Origin: Candidatus Melainabacteria bacterium
GTDB taxonomy: Bacteria; Cyanobacteriota; Vampirovibrionia; 2-02-FULL-35-15
Reading direction: 5' to 3'
Assembly: GCA_023250205.1 (NCBI GenBank)
Contig: JAHFBE010000004.1
Span: forward strand, 4,359 to 53,868
DNA: 49,510 bases
Shown in pieces: positions 30,201 through 37,553 of the stretch. The first letter of the stretch is position 1, and every line of letters starts with the position of its first letter. The translations under genes were made by a program, and so were the position numbers. The notes below the pieces were generated by a model that made no database searches, was not told where the DNA came from, and was given only the letters and a program-made list of their open reading frames with translations.

Positions 30201-33200
30201 TCCAGGACTTGAGAATTTGTCTGGTATATAAACTATAATTTGATTTTTATTTACGGAGTTTTTAGTAATTATCTGATTATCAATGGTTACATTTGTATTT
30301 TGATCAAAATTATCTCCGTTAATTGTAAGTATCCTCTTATTTCCTTCCAGAGAAATGTTATTAGGGCTTATTGAATAAAGTTTTGGACCACTGTTGTTTG
30401 TAAATATCACATCATTTACATAAAGTAAGTCATTTGGATTTCCATTAAAACTTATTTTTAGTTCATGTAATCCGCTTGAAAGAGTTCTTGTATCCAGATT
30501 TTCCCAGGATAGAGTTTGACTTGTTTGTACAAAGCTTCTGCTAATAAGGTTTCCATCAATCCAGAAATCCACATAGTTCCAATCTGGAGTTCCTGATTTG
30601 TAGTGAGATAAATTGAGTGAGGTTTTCACATCATAAGTATTATCCAGGCAAAATGGAGTACTTACTGAACCTGAACCCTGAATAGTTGCAGAAGGTGAAC
30701 TTAAGAAAGTATTGTTTCCACTAAGTACTGTAGTAGAGTCACTTCCCCAGTATGTTTGCGGCAATGTTTTCTTTAAGTTACAGACATTGCTTTGATTTGC
30801 CTTTGCTGTGTAGTAAGAAATGTTTGATTGGGAGCCGTCAGAATTTAAAACCGATATTGATTTTCCTCCTAAATACTGAACGAGGTTAGCTGGTATTCTT
30901 ATGTAGATTGTATTTGCATCATTTGCAAATGGTGTAAGTAAGTATCCATCAAAATAAACTCGAGATGTTTCTCTAAAATTATTTCCGTTAATTCTTAAGT
31001 CAAATGCTCCTCGACCAGCAGTTCCTTCTGTTGGGAAAATTGAAGAGATTTGTGGCTGAACTGTTTTTGTAAATGTAAAATATCCGGATGTCCAGGTTCC
31101 TGAAGCTAATTCATTTCCAGAATTATCTGTTGGTCTAAATTCTACTTTTATCCTTGGATTTGTAGTTGTGCTTGTAAATGATATTCCAGCGCCTGCCCAC
31201 CATTGTATTGAACCTGCAAGCTTTGAATCTACGTAAACATTTGTCTTTGTCCATTTTGCAAAAGGAGTATTGGCAAGAGAACCTTTCCAGCCAAGTTCAA
31301 TGTATCCATCTCTTTCAGTAATAACATCCAGTGTTAATGAATTTGAGCTGCTTGGGCTAATTGTTACCCATGGATTTACTACATAGTTAAAGTTTGAGAT
31401 TTCAAACCCAGCAGTTTGTAGCTTTGTGATTTTTTGAGCAGAATTTGAAGCAGCTACACGGGTATTTAAAGAAGCTGCTTCAGTTTCTCCGCTCTTTTGT
31501 GGTGATTTTGTTTCACCAACAAAACCTCTTACAAAAAATCCTTGATTAATCAAATCTTGAATCTCCACGTCATTGCGAGGAGCCTCTAAAGGAGGCGACG
31601 TGGCAATCTCATAAGTGTTAGAACGCTCATGAGATTGCTTCGTCAGTTTTTCAAACTTCCTCGCAATGACATATGGGGTAAGTTCTTTTTTCTCCCCATA
31701 TTCCCTATTCCCTAAATCCCCAAATCCTTTTTCTACAAAATCACTTACAGCACTAGGTAAAGCAATTCTTTCTACTACCACACCAAGTTCATCTACATTT
31801 AAGCCAACATTAAACGTTATAGCAATTTCTTCATTTGTTTCTTGTTCTGCTGTTGAGCTGTTCCTTGCAATTTGATTTCCATTTGTATCTGTAGCTGATA
31901 GTTTTAATGTATATAATCCAGGAGGCAGATCTGCAGGAATGCTAATACTTTCTTCTAAGTATTGTTCATTTGTTATTGAGTTATCTTTGTTCTTACTTTC
32001 TAAATCAATTACTTTTTGCGTAATTATTTTTTCATCCAGCCCATATAACGTATAGCCAAAATTACTTAATCCAATATTATCTCTGACAAAACAGGACAGT
32101 CTAACTGCTCCACCAGGATTAACGGTCTTAGGCTCAATTGTTATTGGTCCAATTTCTGGTTTTTTGTTATCAGATGAAATGAATATATCAGTGACTTCTT
32201 TTATCATTGACTCAATTGCAGATTCAATTTCTTCTTTTGTATAAGTGTCATTCTGAGGAGCATCAGCGACGAAGAATCTCTTAACGTTAGTAGATTCTTC
32301 GCTATCGCTCAGAATGACATTATTTGAACGAAACAATGCTTCGTTGCTAACGCTCCTTGCAGTGGCATATTTAGCAATCTTTATAGAAGAAGCCTGTGCA
32401 AAGCCTACATTATTTTCATTATCTACGACAACTAAAGTTGGAGTAAAAGTACCTTCACTGTTATATGTATGCTTTGGTGAAATCTCTGTAGACTTTTCAC
32501 CATCACCAAAGTCCCATGTAAGAATTTGTAGTCCACCACCTGCTTTTGGATCATAACTTTCAGAAGCATCAAAATTTATCTCTAGTCCCGGTTCGCCAAT
32601 ATTTTTATCGCTTAGTATTTTAGCTATTGCAACAGGTGCTTGATCTGGTGTAATAGTATAAGTCTCCCCATAGAATCTAGTTTTTGTTCCATCTGATTTT
32701 TCTATTTCTAATATTGGTGTGTATTGTCCTGCTTTTGTAAAAGTATATTCAAATTCTTCATTTGTAGAGATTAGCTCATTATTCACTTCATCGGAAAGAT
32801 CAATCAAATTTCCATTTACATCCCATGTTCTAGCACTCCATATCCATTTGTATTGAAGAGGTGTATTAGGATTTTGCGGATCAAAGCTTCCAACAGCAGA
32901 TAGCTTTATCATTGCCTGACCAACAATACCGCTATCATTTCCTTCTAGCTTTGTTATTTGTCCGACTGGTGTATTATTTGCTCCAACAATAACATTTCCA
33001 ATATTTATTTTTTTAAGTCTGTTGTCAGGTGTAAACGCTGTTAATGATGCTAGATATACTCCGGGATCCTGATAGGTGTGTTTAATTATTCCTTGAGTAC
33101 TATCTATTATTTGAGAATTACCATCTCCAAAATCCAGCTTAATACTTACAGCTTTACCGTCATAATCCTGTGAACTGCTTCCATCAAAGGTAACTTCAAA

Positions 33201-34892
33201 AGGAGCATTTCCTGTCGTTTGATCTAACTTAGCATTTGCAAGTGGTTGTGGCTTTAAAACTATTGTTGAAATTGTTTTTGAGCTTTCTCCCCTGCGAGTA
33301 TCACTAACTGTAAGTTTTACATTATAGGTTCCTGAATCTTTGTATTCATGTTTTGGACTTACTTCGTTACTTGTTGTATTGTCACCAAAGTCCCAAGTAT
33401 ACGTAAGCTCTTCATTATCAGGATCATAAGTTCCATTACTTACAAATTGAACTTCACTGGTGAAAAACCCTTCCTTATTTTGTTTTAAAATACTTTCTTT
33501 TGGAACTGCTGCGATTTGAGTTATTGGTAAGTTGTTTGGTGGGAGTAGTGTAATTTTTGTAGAAGTGATGGTTGTCTTTGCTCCAAGGATATCGTTAACT
33601 ATAAGCTTTGGCTGATATTTACCTGGAATTGTGTATGTGTGAGATGGGTTTTGTTCAGTACTGGTTTGTCCATCACCAAATTCCCAATAGTAGGATATTT
33701 CATCATTCTCTTTATCACTAACATTTGCAGTAAATGTAATACTAAGTGGAACATCTCCCTTTGTTTCATTTAATATAAAGACTCCTTCGGGAGCAAAGTT
33801 CTTTTCTCTTATTTCGATTTCTTTTGTAATAGCAGAAGTTTTTCCATAAGCATTTACTACATTTAAACGGGCTATGTATTTCCCCGGTTTTTTATAAGTA
33901 TGAGATATTACGGGATCTGTAGAAGTATTCTGATTCTCTTCAGTTGAATTTTCTAAATCCCCCAAGTTCCAAGAATAACTAAGCGCTTGTCCAAAATATT
34001 TTGCTAGTAAATCCTCAGTAGTTCTTCCATCAAAAGTAATAATCTGTGGTGCTACTCCAATGCTTGGTGTTGCATTGATTTTTGCAATTGGAATTGGATT
34101 TACTACCATTACATTAAAGCCTTTGCTTACCCCACCTAAAGGAGGTGGATTTGCTACAAAGATTTCAAAATTATTTTCTTTATTTAAATAGTTTGCTGGA
34201 ATAGTGGTAATCAACTTATTTGGTGAAACATATTTGGTTTGGATTTTCAGTGTTCCTATTGAAGCAACTGAATCTTGTACAAAATTGTCACCTTCTAAAC
34301 TTACATCAATAGATCCTCCGTTTTGTGATATTGGTAAGAGGTTGGGAGATATAAGTCCAAGAAGAGGTATTCCATTAAACACTTTATATGAAACATTATC
34401 GCTGGTAAGTTTAAGAGCTTCACCAGTAAATGAAGTAAGAGAATAGCTTGCAGGGAGTGAGGTAAGTCTAATTGCTTCAGCAGTTTGTGATATAGAGTAG
34501 CTTACAGGATTAGAGGACAGTTGAATAGCAGATGCAAGGTCTATAGTGCTATAGCTTACAGGATTGGAAGAAAGCTGAATAGCGGATGCAAGATTTGTAA
34601 TATTAAAGCTTACTGGTAAAGAACTTGATTGAATTGCTGTTGGGGATAAAGAAGTATCAAAGCTTACTGGTTTGGACTGAACTATTGAAAGGTTAAAGTC
34701 ATTTGTTGTTTGGGCTTTAGAAGGCAAGAATGAAAACGGATCAAGAAATAGAAATTTCAAACACAGGAAAAGAAGAAATACTTTTCTAAACATGAAACTA
34801 TATTTCTTAAAGTATCTTGTTAAGAAATAAGCTGAAACTCCGAAGCGCTTTCCTCTTGTTATTATTATTTCAAGGTAGAAATGTCTTTTCAT
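24276..34892 (-). CDS. Giant surface/secreted protein with PKD and IPT/TIG domains (3538 aa)
   Basis: Multiple PKD motifs (YYWEFGDGQTSTEQNPSHTYTIPGKYQPKLIV; YTWDFGDNTTSNEVSPKHEYKDSGTYNVKLTV; LTWDFGDGEKSTEISPKHTYNSEGTFTPTLVV), IPT/TIG-like segments (ISSIFPTEGTAGRGAFDLRINGNNF), N-terminal hydrophobic segment FRKVFLLFLCLKFLFL. Confidence 0.9.
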   Translation of the reverse strand: MKRHFYLEIIITRGKRFGVSAYFLTRYFKKYSFMFRKVFLLFLCLKFLFLDPFSFLPSKAQTTNDFNLSIVQSKPVSFDTSLSPTAIQSSSLPVSFNITNLASAIQLSSNPVSYSTIDLASAIQLSSNPVSYSISQTAEAIRLTSLPASYSLTSFTGEALKLTSDNVSYKVFNGIPLLGLISPNLLPISQNGGSIDVSLEGDNFVQDSVASIGTLKIQTKYVSPNKLITTIPANYLNKENNFEIFVANPPPLGGVSKGFNVMVVNPIPIAKINATPSIGVAPQIITFDGRTTEDLLAKYFGQALSYSWNLGDLENSTEENQNTSTDPVISHTYKKPGKYIARLNVVNAYGKTSAITKEIEIREKNFAPEGVFILNETKGDVPLSITFTANVSDKENDEISYYWEFGDGQTSTEQNPSHTYTIPGKYQPKLIVNDILGAKTTITSTKITLLPPNNLPITQIAAVPKESILKQNKEGFFTSEVQFVSNGTYDPDNEELTYTWDFGDNTTSNEVSPKHEYKDSGTYNVKLTVSDTRRGESSKTISTIVLKPQPLANAKLDQTTGNAPFEVTFDGSSSQDYDGKAVSIKLDFGDGNSQIIDSTQGIIKHTYQDPGVYLASLTAFTPDNRLKKINIGNVIVGANNTPVGQITKLEGNDSGIVGQAMIKLSAVGSFDPQNPNTPLQYKWIWSARTWDVNGNLIDLSDEVNNELISTNEEFEYTFTKAGQYTPILEIEKSDGTKTRFYGETYTITPDQAPVAIAKILSDKNIGEPGLEINFDASESYDPKAGGGLQILTWDFGDGEKSTEISPKHTYNSEGTFTPTLVVVDNENNVGFAQASSIKIAKYATARSVSNEALFRSNNVILSDSEESTNVKRFFVADAPQNDTYTKEEIESAIESMIKEVTDIFISSDNKKPEIGPITIEPKTVNPGGAVRLSCFVRDNIGLSNFGYTLYGLDEKIITQKVIDLESKNKDNSITNEQYLEESISIPADLPPGLYTLKLSATDTNGNQIARNSSTAEQETNEEIAITFNVGLNVDELGVVVERIALPSAVSDFVEKGFGDLGNREYGEKKELTPYVIARKFEKLTKQSHERSNTYEIATSPPLEAPRNDVEIQDLINQGFFVRGFVGETKSPQKSGETEAASLNTRVAASNSAQKITKLQTAGFEISNFNYVVNPWVTISPSSSNSLTLDVITERDGYIELGWKGSLANTPFAKWTKTNVYVDSKLAGSIQWWAGAGISFTSTTTNPRIKVEFRPTDNSGNELASGTWTSGYFTFTKTVQPQISSIFPTEGTAGRGAFDLRINGNNFRETSRVYFDGYLLTPFANDANTIYIRIPANLVQYLGGKSISVLNSDGSQSNISYYTAKANQSNVCNLKKTLPQTYWGSDSTTVLSGNNTFLSSPSATIQGSGSVSTPFCLDNTYDVKTSLNLSHYKSGTPDWNYVDFWIDGNLISRSFVQTSQTLSWENLDTRTLSSGLHELKISFNGNPNDLLYVNDVIFTNNSGPKLYSISPNNISLEGNKRILTINGDNFDQNTNVTIDNQIITKNSVNKNQIIVYIPDKFSSPGAKLVQLHGNGKDSSILSLAVTDDFKLVDSSFKITPIQPFPGNSFDVELKVKGNNPNATYTAYIAVFDPDGKLLTAINNSNNFSTTTINGVKDSNGDTFFKDSIPLNLQSKNGNCKVIATVQRNSSIGEEFTSIEALKYLAARSILSEYSDTLIPASHRLTFTPKPAVGTIFGIEENSSDNVGFVQVGNKVIQDGHSIKYKVQISTGQEYSSNLRYNFKSGDGRESLAIANDNYTFTYQNTNKSLTTPQIANPQVDLFWNENGVQTKIGTYNGPTVFIYPNYNPIAKAKVSGDTFTTTPPLFTTFVDLDSYDPNQRFSSALDFVDSKLNNWKLFELRFNQDSQLVSLPIDGKVSEDGKSFYSGSLFTPGSYFATLTVKDKAGLTDTASTESVTLTKPSQRVIVFATTNPSDKKVYDPNVIAGSNSDEVIPSGTAGIPVRFKSDVKVLGGHVQSQTYKWDFGDESCKGNSLPDDCTSPNPTHYYFDNNKSFNGSPYTDRKSVTPKLTVSTVFRSGQKETWEASAGTITFNAEPNFVLLDVRPEQASGIVPLTVNLMIDNETAKAVNATVSKYELDWGDSVIASPFASLRVNSSEESHIELENITLDQLLTKTFTHTYTTPGTYTPKLTVYIEESIRKFVFNVPEITVAGTGTSGVYLLDDLSDVSFTNQSIVTFMVLTSFANPDDPNNSLKIKVRDEDENETTTELDQTSENQTISLSEGINTYYFETVDSSDELFMSEEREIIVDTEAPLLNIESPNENDLILPENKLLISGTIEDKQFHSISYRINENNSFKELYEDDIEELDNGKKAFSIVIDPNTLDSPLSKVEINVKDRAGNITSDEININDNRQIKLLSNVSNNDVQIIYNDGQPHNFKQGEPFELVIKSKICDDDDLPVSDSETPFELQVNDLSKLQFGTKEILLNGKGAYPPINSNTISNSGTLGDIDGCSSNTYDVYESFILNRTLSNELFDINANSPDPTLYWTIGQYNFSHTITSTDTSRSHFGTTLENYSTQLTNNFIINITRDYNAKISALKPQNLLWNKLNNITFNLNLYDSIPIKDQDHLPRLGQAYIQTPTGERDNVTVSCNYQPNILSPTRELAANCSFSYTPKELTKDSSSYTLTLPISFSPDSGNLTDSWSSYLANFKDIKSNPEVAVEIIQPEEYTVIQSSKTLIKSILDKAKLPVDLQALSTDKIKNLAKYGIRFGSDDVIRIVTSSNNNDSVIKGIMASSLNEDTVSFEYNLNFNLSTENNFKDAFENLSAIGPIFLYNEITTLSPSVSTFPTESYAEPQELILLDKPVVKGALKTNSKTNTKVLNLTIKNNIPSYGPKGKRFPLELVVEPKDESGMILGNLGEFNTSVLIPKGQQSKTKKIENLPPETTEALVTLNRSDDFLNFVQDKLNKNKFNFNILNGQFKTVSTVPIFDPSVQITFCNLEPNAASISQSIDFNYALKSTKSAYVSINGKKPDGTIDKSIPLPVEFKDKTDWAQSGIISFTLPQAWSIYTEVIFTLTSGGESDVCELKIGESSFFTESSNETDTINLPFVTNGTATISDDPILGVKGLSFSSNDKISLKDFKRLLKDLKLLSEDNNNGYDLETQEATYELLYTIDQLRCVLKDDNRESNLKAQITGSTLTCGISSTNYLEYISTSTKTNLPYIVSLINSANTLRTIGTISPQVNASGLSNSVLLNGLANAAAIGAGTLSAPDIAAIGLLGLVLYFTLSHAQLKSDTTDTTCTNVIGIIDRRFFIGKDLNNLDIKRTNTMVSISATNELFNTNLKVIEPFSHIPLQPGIFTGCIQNGQYNIHLQFNEQNTFSMTANVPQKTLLNLPSPIGNFWGGVFRKYGRFTTVDKVIQSRTILNSPEGDIQTILNPTGAGAYLTRLSLQPNINVSVSEIAEALRLYASGTFEAGKPSSKGILEPDRAEAFIDLVVNTFNTNLITNETFPLQFVLPNSQLNFDNPGEASSAILIDKLGQ
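28421..28470. repeat. Partial REP-like element inside giant CDS
   Basis: gattcttcgctagagtttaccctgagcgaagcgaatgggctcgcaatgac; encodes VIASPFASLRVNSSEES. Confidence 0.7.
28890..28950. repeat. Partial REP-like element inside giant CDS
   Basis: ggggattacttcgtcgctattgctccctgcaatgac; encodes VIAGSNSDEVIPSGTAGIP. Confidence 0.6.
31568..31670. repeat. Complete REP-like palindromic element inside giant CDS
   Basis: CGTCATTGCGAGGAGCC...GACGTGGCAATCTCATAAG...CATGAGATTGCTTCGTC...CTCGCAATGAC; same structure as 489-587. Confidence 0.9.
32246..32319. repeat. Complete palindromic element (GTCATTCTGAG variant) inside giant CDS
   Basis: TGTCATTCTGAGGAGC..GACGAAGAATC...GATTCTTCGC..GCTCAGAATGACA; encodes VILSDSEESTNVKRFFVADAPQND. 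Confidence 0.9.
32338..32367. repeat. Degenerate REP-like half-element inside giant CDS
   Basis: gcttcgttgctaacgctccttgcagtggca; compare gcttcgtcgctaacgctcctcgcaatgac (reverse complement of 21980 element). Confidence 0.65.
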
Positions 34893-34950
34893 AGCTTTTT
34901 CCTATAGGTTGCCTGGGTATCTATTCTGGTATAGCCAATAGTGTTAGACA

Positions 34951-37191
34951 CTACAGGCTATTTTCTAAGCGTGTTCCCCAGATATAAATTTTCTTATTAT
35001 TGTTTTGACCAAGTCCACCAATAATAAGTGTTTTACTTTGATTATCCTGGTTTGTATCGCTAATTACAGAGAACTTTTGCCAGGTGGTGGTTACGCTTGC
35101 ATTTGTGTATGCAAAGTTAGTTGGATTATTGCTTGCAAATTGTCCTGCAGCACTACAGCTTGCATCACTGCATGTAGGTCCAATTCCAATCGGGATATTT
35201 GCAGTTCCTGAATCTGTTCTCATCCAGACTGTAAATTTACTTTTCCAGGACCATGGTGCAATATTTGGTAAGTAAATAGCATCATTTATGGGACCAAAAT
35301 TTATTGATGTTGCATCAGTTACGTTGTTGTCAGGATCTATAGCTGTACCACTTATTATTTGAGTGTTACTGTAATCGCTTGCATATGTGTGTTTCCATCC
35401 AGCATATCTAGAAAAATCAAATCTTGCCAAAATAGGAATTTTGTTGATATTTGTTGCTGCGCCTGAAGCACCAATTGAAGGAAGGTTTACTTCATTTCTT
35501 TTTATTGCACTTATTGGTGGTTCTGGAGGGATCTGATCTATTACTAGAGGAGCTACACCTGGTAAATATACTCCTGGAGCTGGAATAAATGGATCAGTTT
35601 CAGCTTTAATTACTTTGCTACTTCCTGCTTCTATGTTTATAGGAATGGAAGCTATTCCATTTACTAGTTTTGCAGAGTTGTTAGTATTAGTGGTGCTTCC
35701 ATCGGAATTCACACTTAGTAATTTTACAGTTGTTCCATCAGGAATATTTTCTCCATTTACTTCAACGGTTCTGTCCCCTGCATATGTGTAATCAAGTTTT
35801 AAATCAGGAAGAGTAGCATCGCCCTTTGGGTTAGCAATTAAATTCCCTGCGATTTTTGTAATTAAAAGATTTGCAACTTTTACAAGGTTACTTGACTTAT
35901 CAGCATGAAGAACCTGATTCGTTACAGATAGTATTCTGTTACTCTCTGCAATATAGAGATTATTATATTTGTCTACAAAGATTGCTATAGGTGATTGAAG
36001 AGAAATTGCTCTTGGAGATTTTGGTTGACCATAAATCAATGTTTCAGTTCTACCGCCTGCGGCAGTGGTAATTAATTTGTTGTCGTTTAATATTCTTCTT
36101 ATCCTATTTGTTGAATTATCAGCGAAGTAAACATCTCCATTTTTATCAGTAGTTAAAAAATTAGAGGCATAAACTCCTGCATATGCACTCTTAGCAAGTC
36201 CACCATCTCCAATATCAGTAGAGCTTCCGCTTCCATCCCCTACAAATGATTGCTCTATAAAGGTTCCATCATTATTTGTATTTGGAACCAGTTGCTTAAT
36301 AAAGAATGACCACTTTGAATTCTGGTAATCATTTATCCCTACAAATACTGTTCCACTGTGATCAAAAGTCAATCCTTTTATAGAGAAATTTGAGGATTCG
36401 TCAGGGTTGAGAAGATATTTTGGATTAAGACCTAATTGTTTAAAAGTATTACTTGCACCAAAAAGTTCACTAGTTGAAAAAAGAGAATCAATCCTAAATA
36501 TAGTTACACTGCTTGATAGTCCACCACTGAGATTAGGAAGACTTGATTTTCCATAAGCATAAATATATTTATCATGGTCTGTACTTAAATTAGTTAACGT
36601 AATTGCTGGAGTATAGTTACTCTGGTTACTTGAAGCAAATTGATCTTCAAATTTTAAAACTTCTTTTATAGTACCGTCTTTTAATGAAGCTTTAAGTAAT
36701 CTGGGATCGCTTGGAAGGATATTGTTGTAAGGTTCACCAGGTCTATTAAGTGTAAGGATATAGATGTTTCCATACTTATCAAAGGTAAAATCAATAAATT
36801 GACTTAAACTTGCATCTGCAAATTTTACAGTGGTAGAGTAATTTACAATATCATTACTTTTTGGTTTACCAATTACTTTATAGATCTTTCCATCAAGGAT
36901 GTTAATCCTGGCGATAACTCTGAGAACAGGATCAAAGAAATAGATATTTTCTTCCTGTGGGTCAAGCTGAATTGACTGAAACCCACCGATATAAGAATCC
37001 TCTTTTTTTAAACCACTTGAATAAATAGTGTAATAGTCTCCTCCACCCGCTTTTGCAAAGAGGGAAACTTGTGGTGATAAAACGGTTTGTGCATAAGCTT
37101 TTGGCACTAAGCAAAAACTTATGGACGAAATAATATAAGAGAATATTAGAACTAATGCGACCTTAGCATTTACTGTGTACTGTACTTTCAT
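34951..37191 (-). CDS. Secreted NHL/beta-propeller-like protein with C-terminal carbohydrate-binding-like domain
   Basis: Signal peptide (VALVLIFSYIISSISFCLVPKAYAQ), NHL-like blades (SPIAIFVDKYNNLYIAESNRILSVT; FLTTDKNGDVYFADNSTNRIRRI), C-terminal jelly-roll-like region. Confidence 0.75.
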   Translation of the reverse strand: MKVQYTVNAKVALVLIFSYIISSISFCLVPKAYAQTVLSPQVSLFAKAGGGDYYTIYSSGLKKEDSYIGGFQSIQLDPQEENIYFFDPVLRVIARINILDGKIYKVIGKPKSNDIVNYSTTVKFADASLSQFIDFTFDKYGNIYILTLNRPGEPYNNILPSDPRLLKASLKDGTIKEVLKFEDQFASSNQSNYTPAITLTNLSTDHDKYIYAYGKSSLPNLSGGLSSSVTIFRIDSLFSTSELFGASNTFKQLGLNPKYLLNPDESSNFSIKGLTFDHSGTVFVGINDYQNSKWSFFIKQLVPNTNNDGTFIEQSFVGDGSGSSTDIGDGGLAKSAYAGVYASNFLTTDKNGDVYFADNSTNRIRRILNDNKLITTAAGGRTETLIYGQPKSPRAISLQSPIAIFVDKYNNLYIAESNRILSVTNQVLHADKSSNLVKVANLLITKIAGNLIANPKGDATLPDLKLDYTYAGDRTVEVNGENIPDGTTVKLLSVNSDGSTTNTNNSAKLVNGIASIPINIEAGSSKVIKAETDPFIPAPGVYLPGVAPLVIDQIPPEPPISAIKRNEVNLPSIGASGAATNINKIPILARFDFSRYAGWKHTYASDYSNTQIISGTAIDPDNNVTDATSINFGPINDAIYLPNIAPWSWKSKFTVWMRTDSGTANIPIGIGPTCSDASCSAAGQFASNNPTNFAYTNASVTTTWQKFSVISDTNQDNQSKTLIIGGLGQNNNKKIYIWGTRLENSL

Positions 37192-37422
37192 TGATTTGGC
37201 TCCTTGATGTGATTTTCTAAAAAAGCTAATTTGCTTTAAGGACTAATTCAATCAAATGGTTTAAGCTTTCCACAATAAGGAAAAGTATTAGGCGTGTAAT
37301 CACGAAATATATATGCTGAGAATTTTTATTTCTACCTGAAAGTTAATTCTTTTGAACAATAATTTTTTACAACTAAATGTAAATCAAAATTCTCTTAATC
37401 CAATTACCGATAAACACCTGAA

Positions 37423-37441
37423 ATATAACCGACGGTTACAT
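37423..37441. promoter_or_regulatory. Dyad ATATAACC-GAC-GGTTACAT upstream of RAYT
   Basis: Same 8-3-8 architecture as the dyads at 10601-10619 and 37499-37517. Confidence 0.5.
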
Positions 37442-37498
37442 GAATCTTTTTATTTTTTTAATTATTTAAAATATGTTTTTGGGAAAATATTTTGAATA

Positions 37499-37517
37499 AT
37501 GTAACCCACGGTTACAT
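37499..37517. promoter_or_regulatory. Dyad ATGTAACC-CAC-GGTTACAT upstream of RAYT
   Basis: Perfect 8-bp arms, 36 bp upstream of the preferred ATG. Confidence 0.55.
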
Positions 37518-37553
37518 GTGTGTGAAAACAAAAATTGTAAAATAAAAATTATT

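Noticed and set aside
32246-32319. Palindromic DNA within the PKD gene interpreted as an internal terminator or a CRISPR-type repeat
   Set aside because: No regular spacers and no T run on the coding strand; matches a dispersed REP-like family instead.
24754-34446. Many + strand ORFs of 62-103 aa between 24754 and 34446 (and 28592..28864 -)
   Set aside because: They are antisense to, or in another frame of, the 3538-aa PKD/IPT ORF, which has clear domain motifs; no independent start signals or recognisable products.
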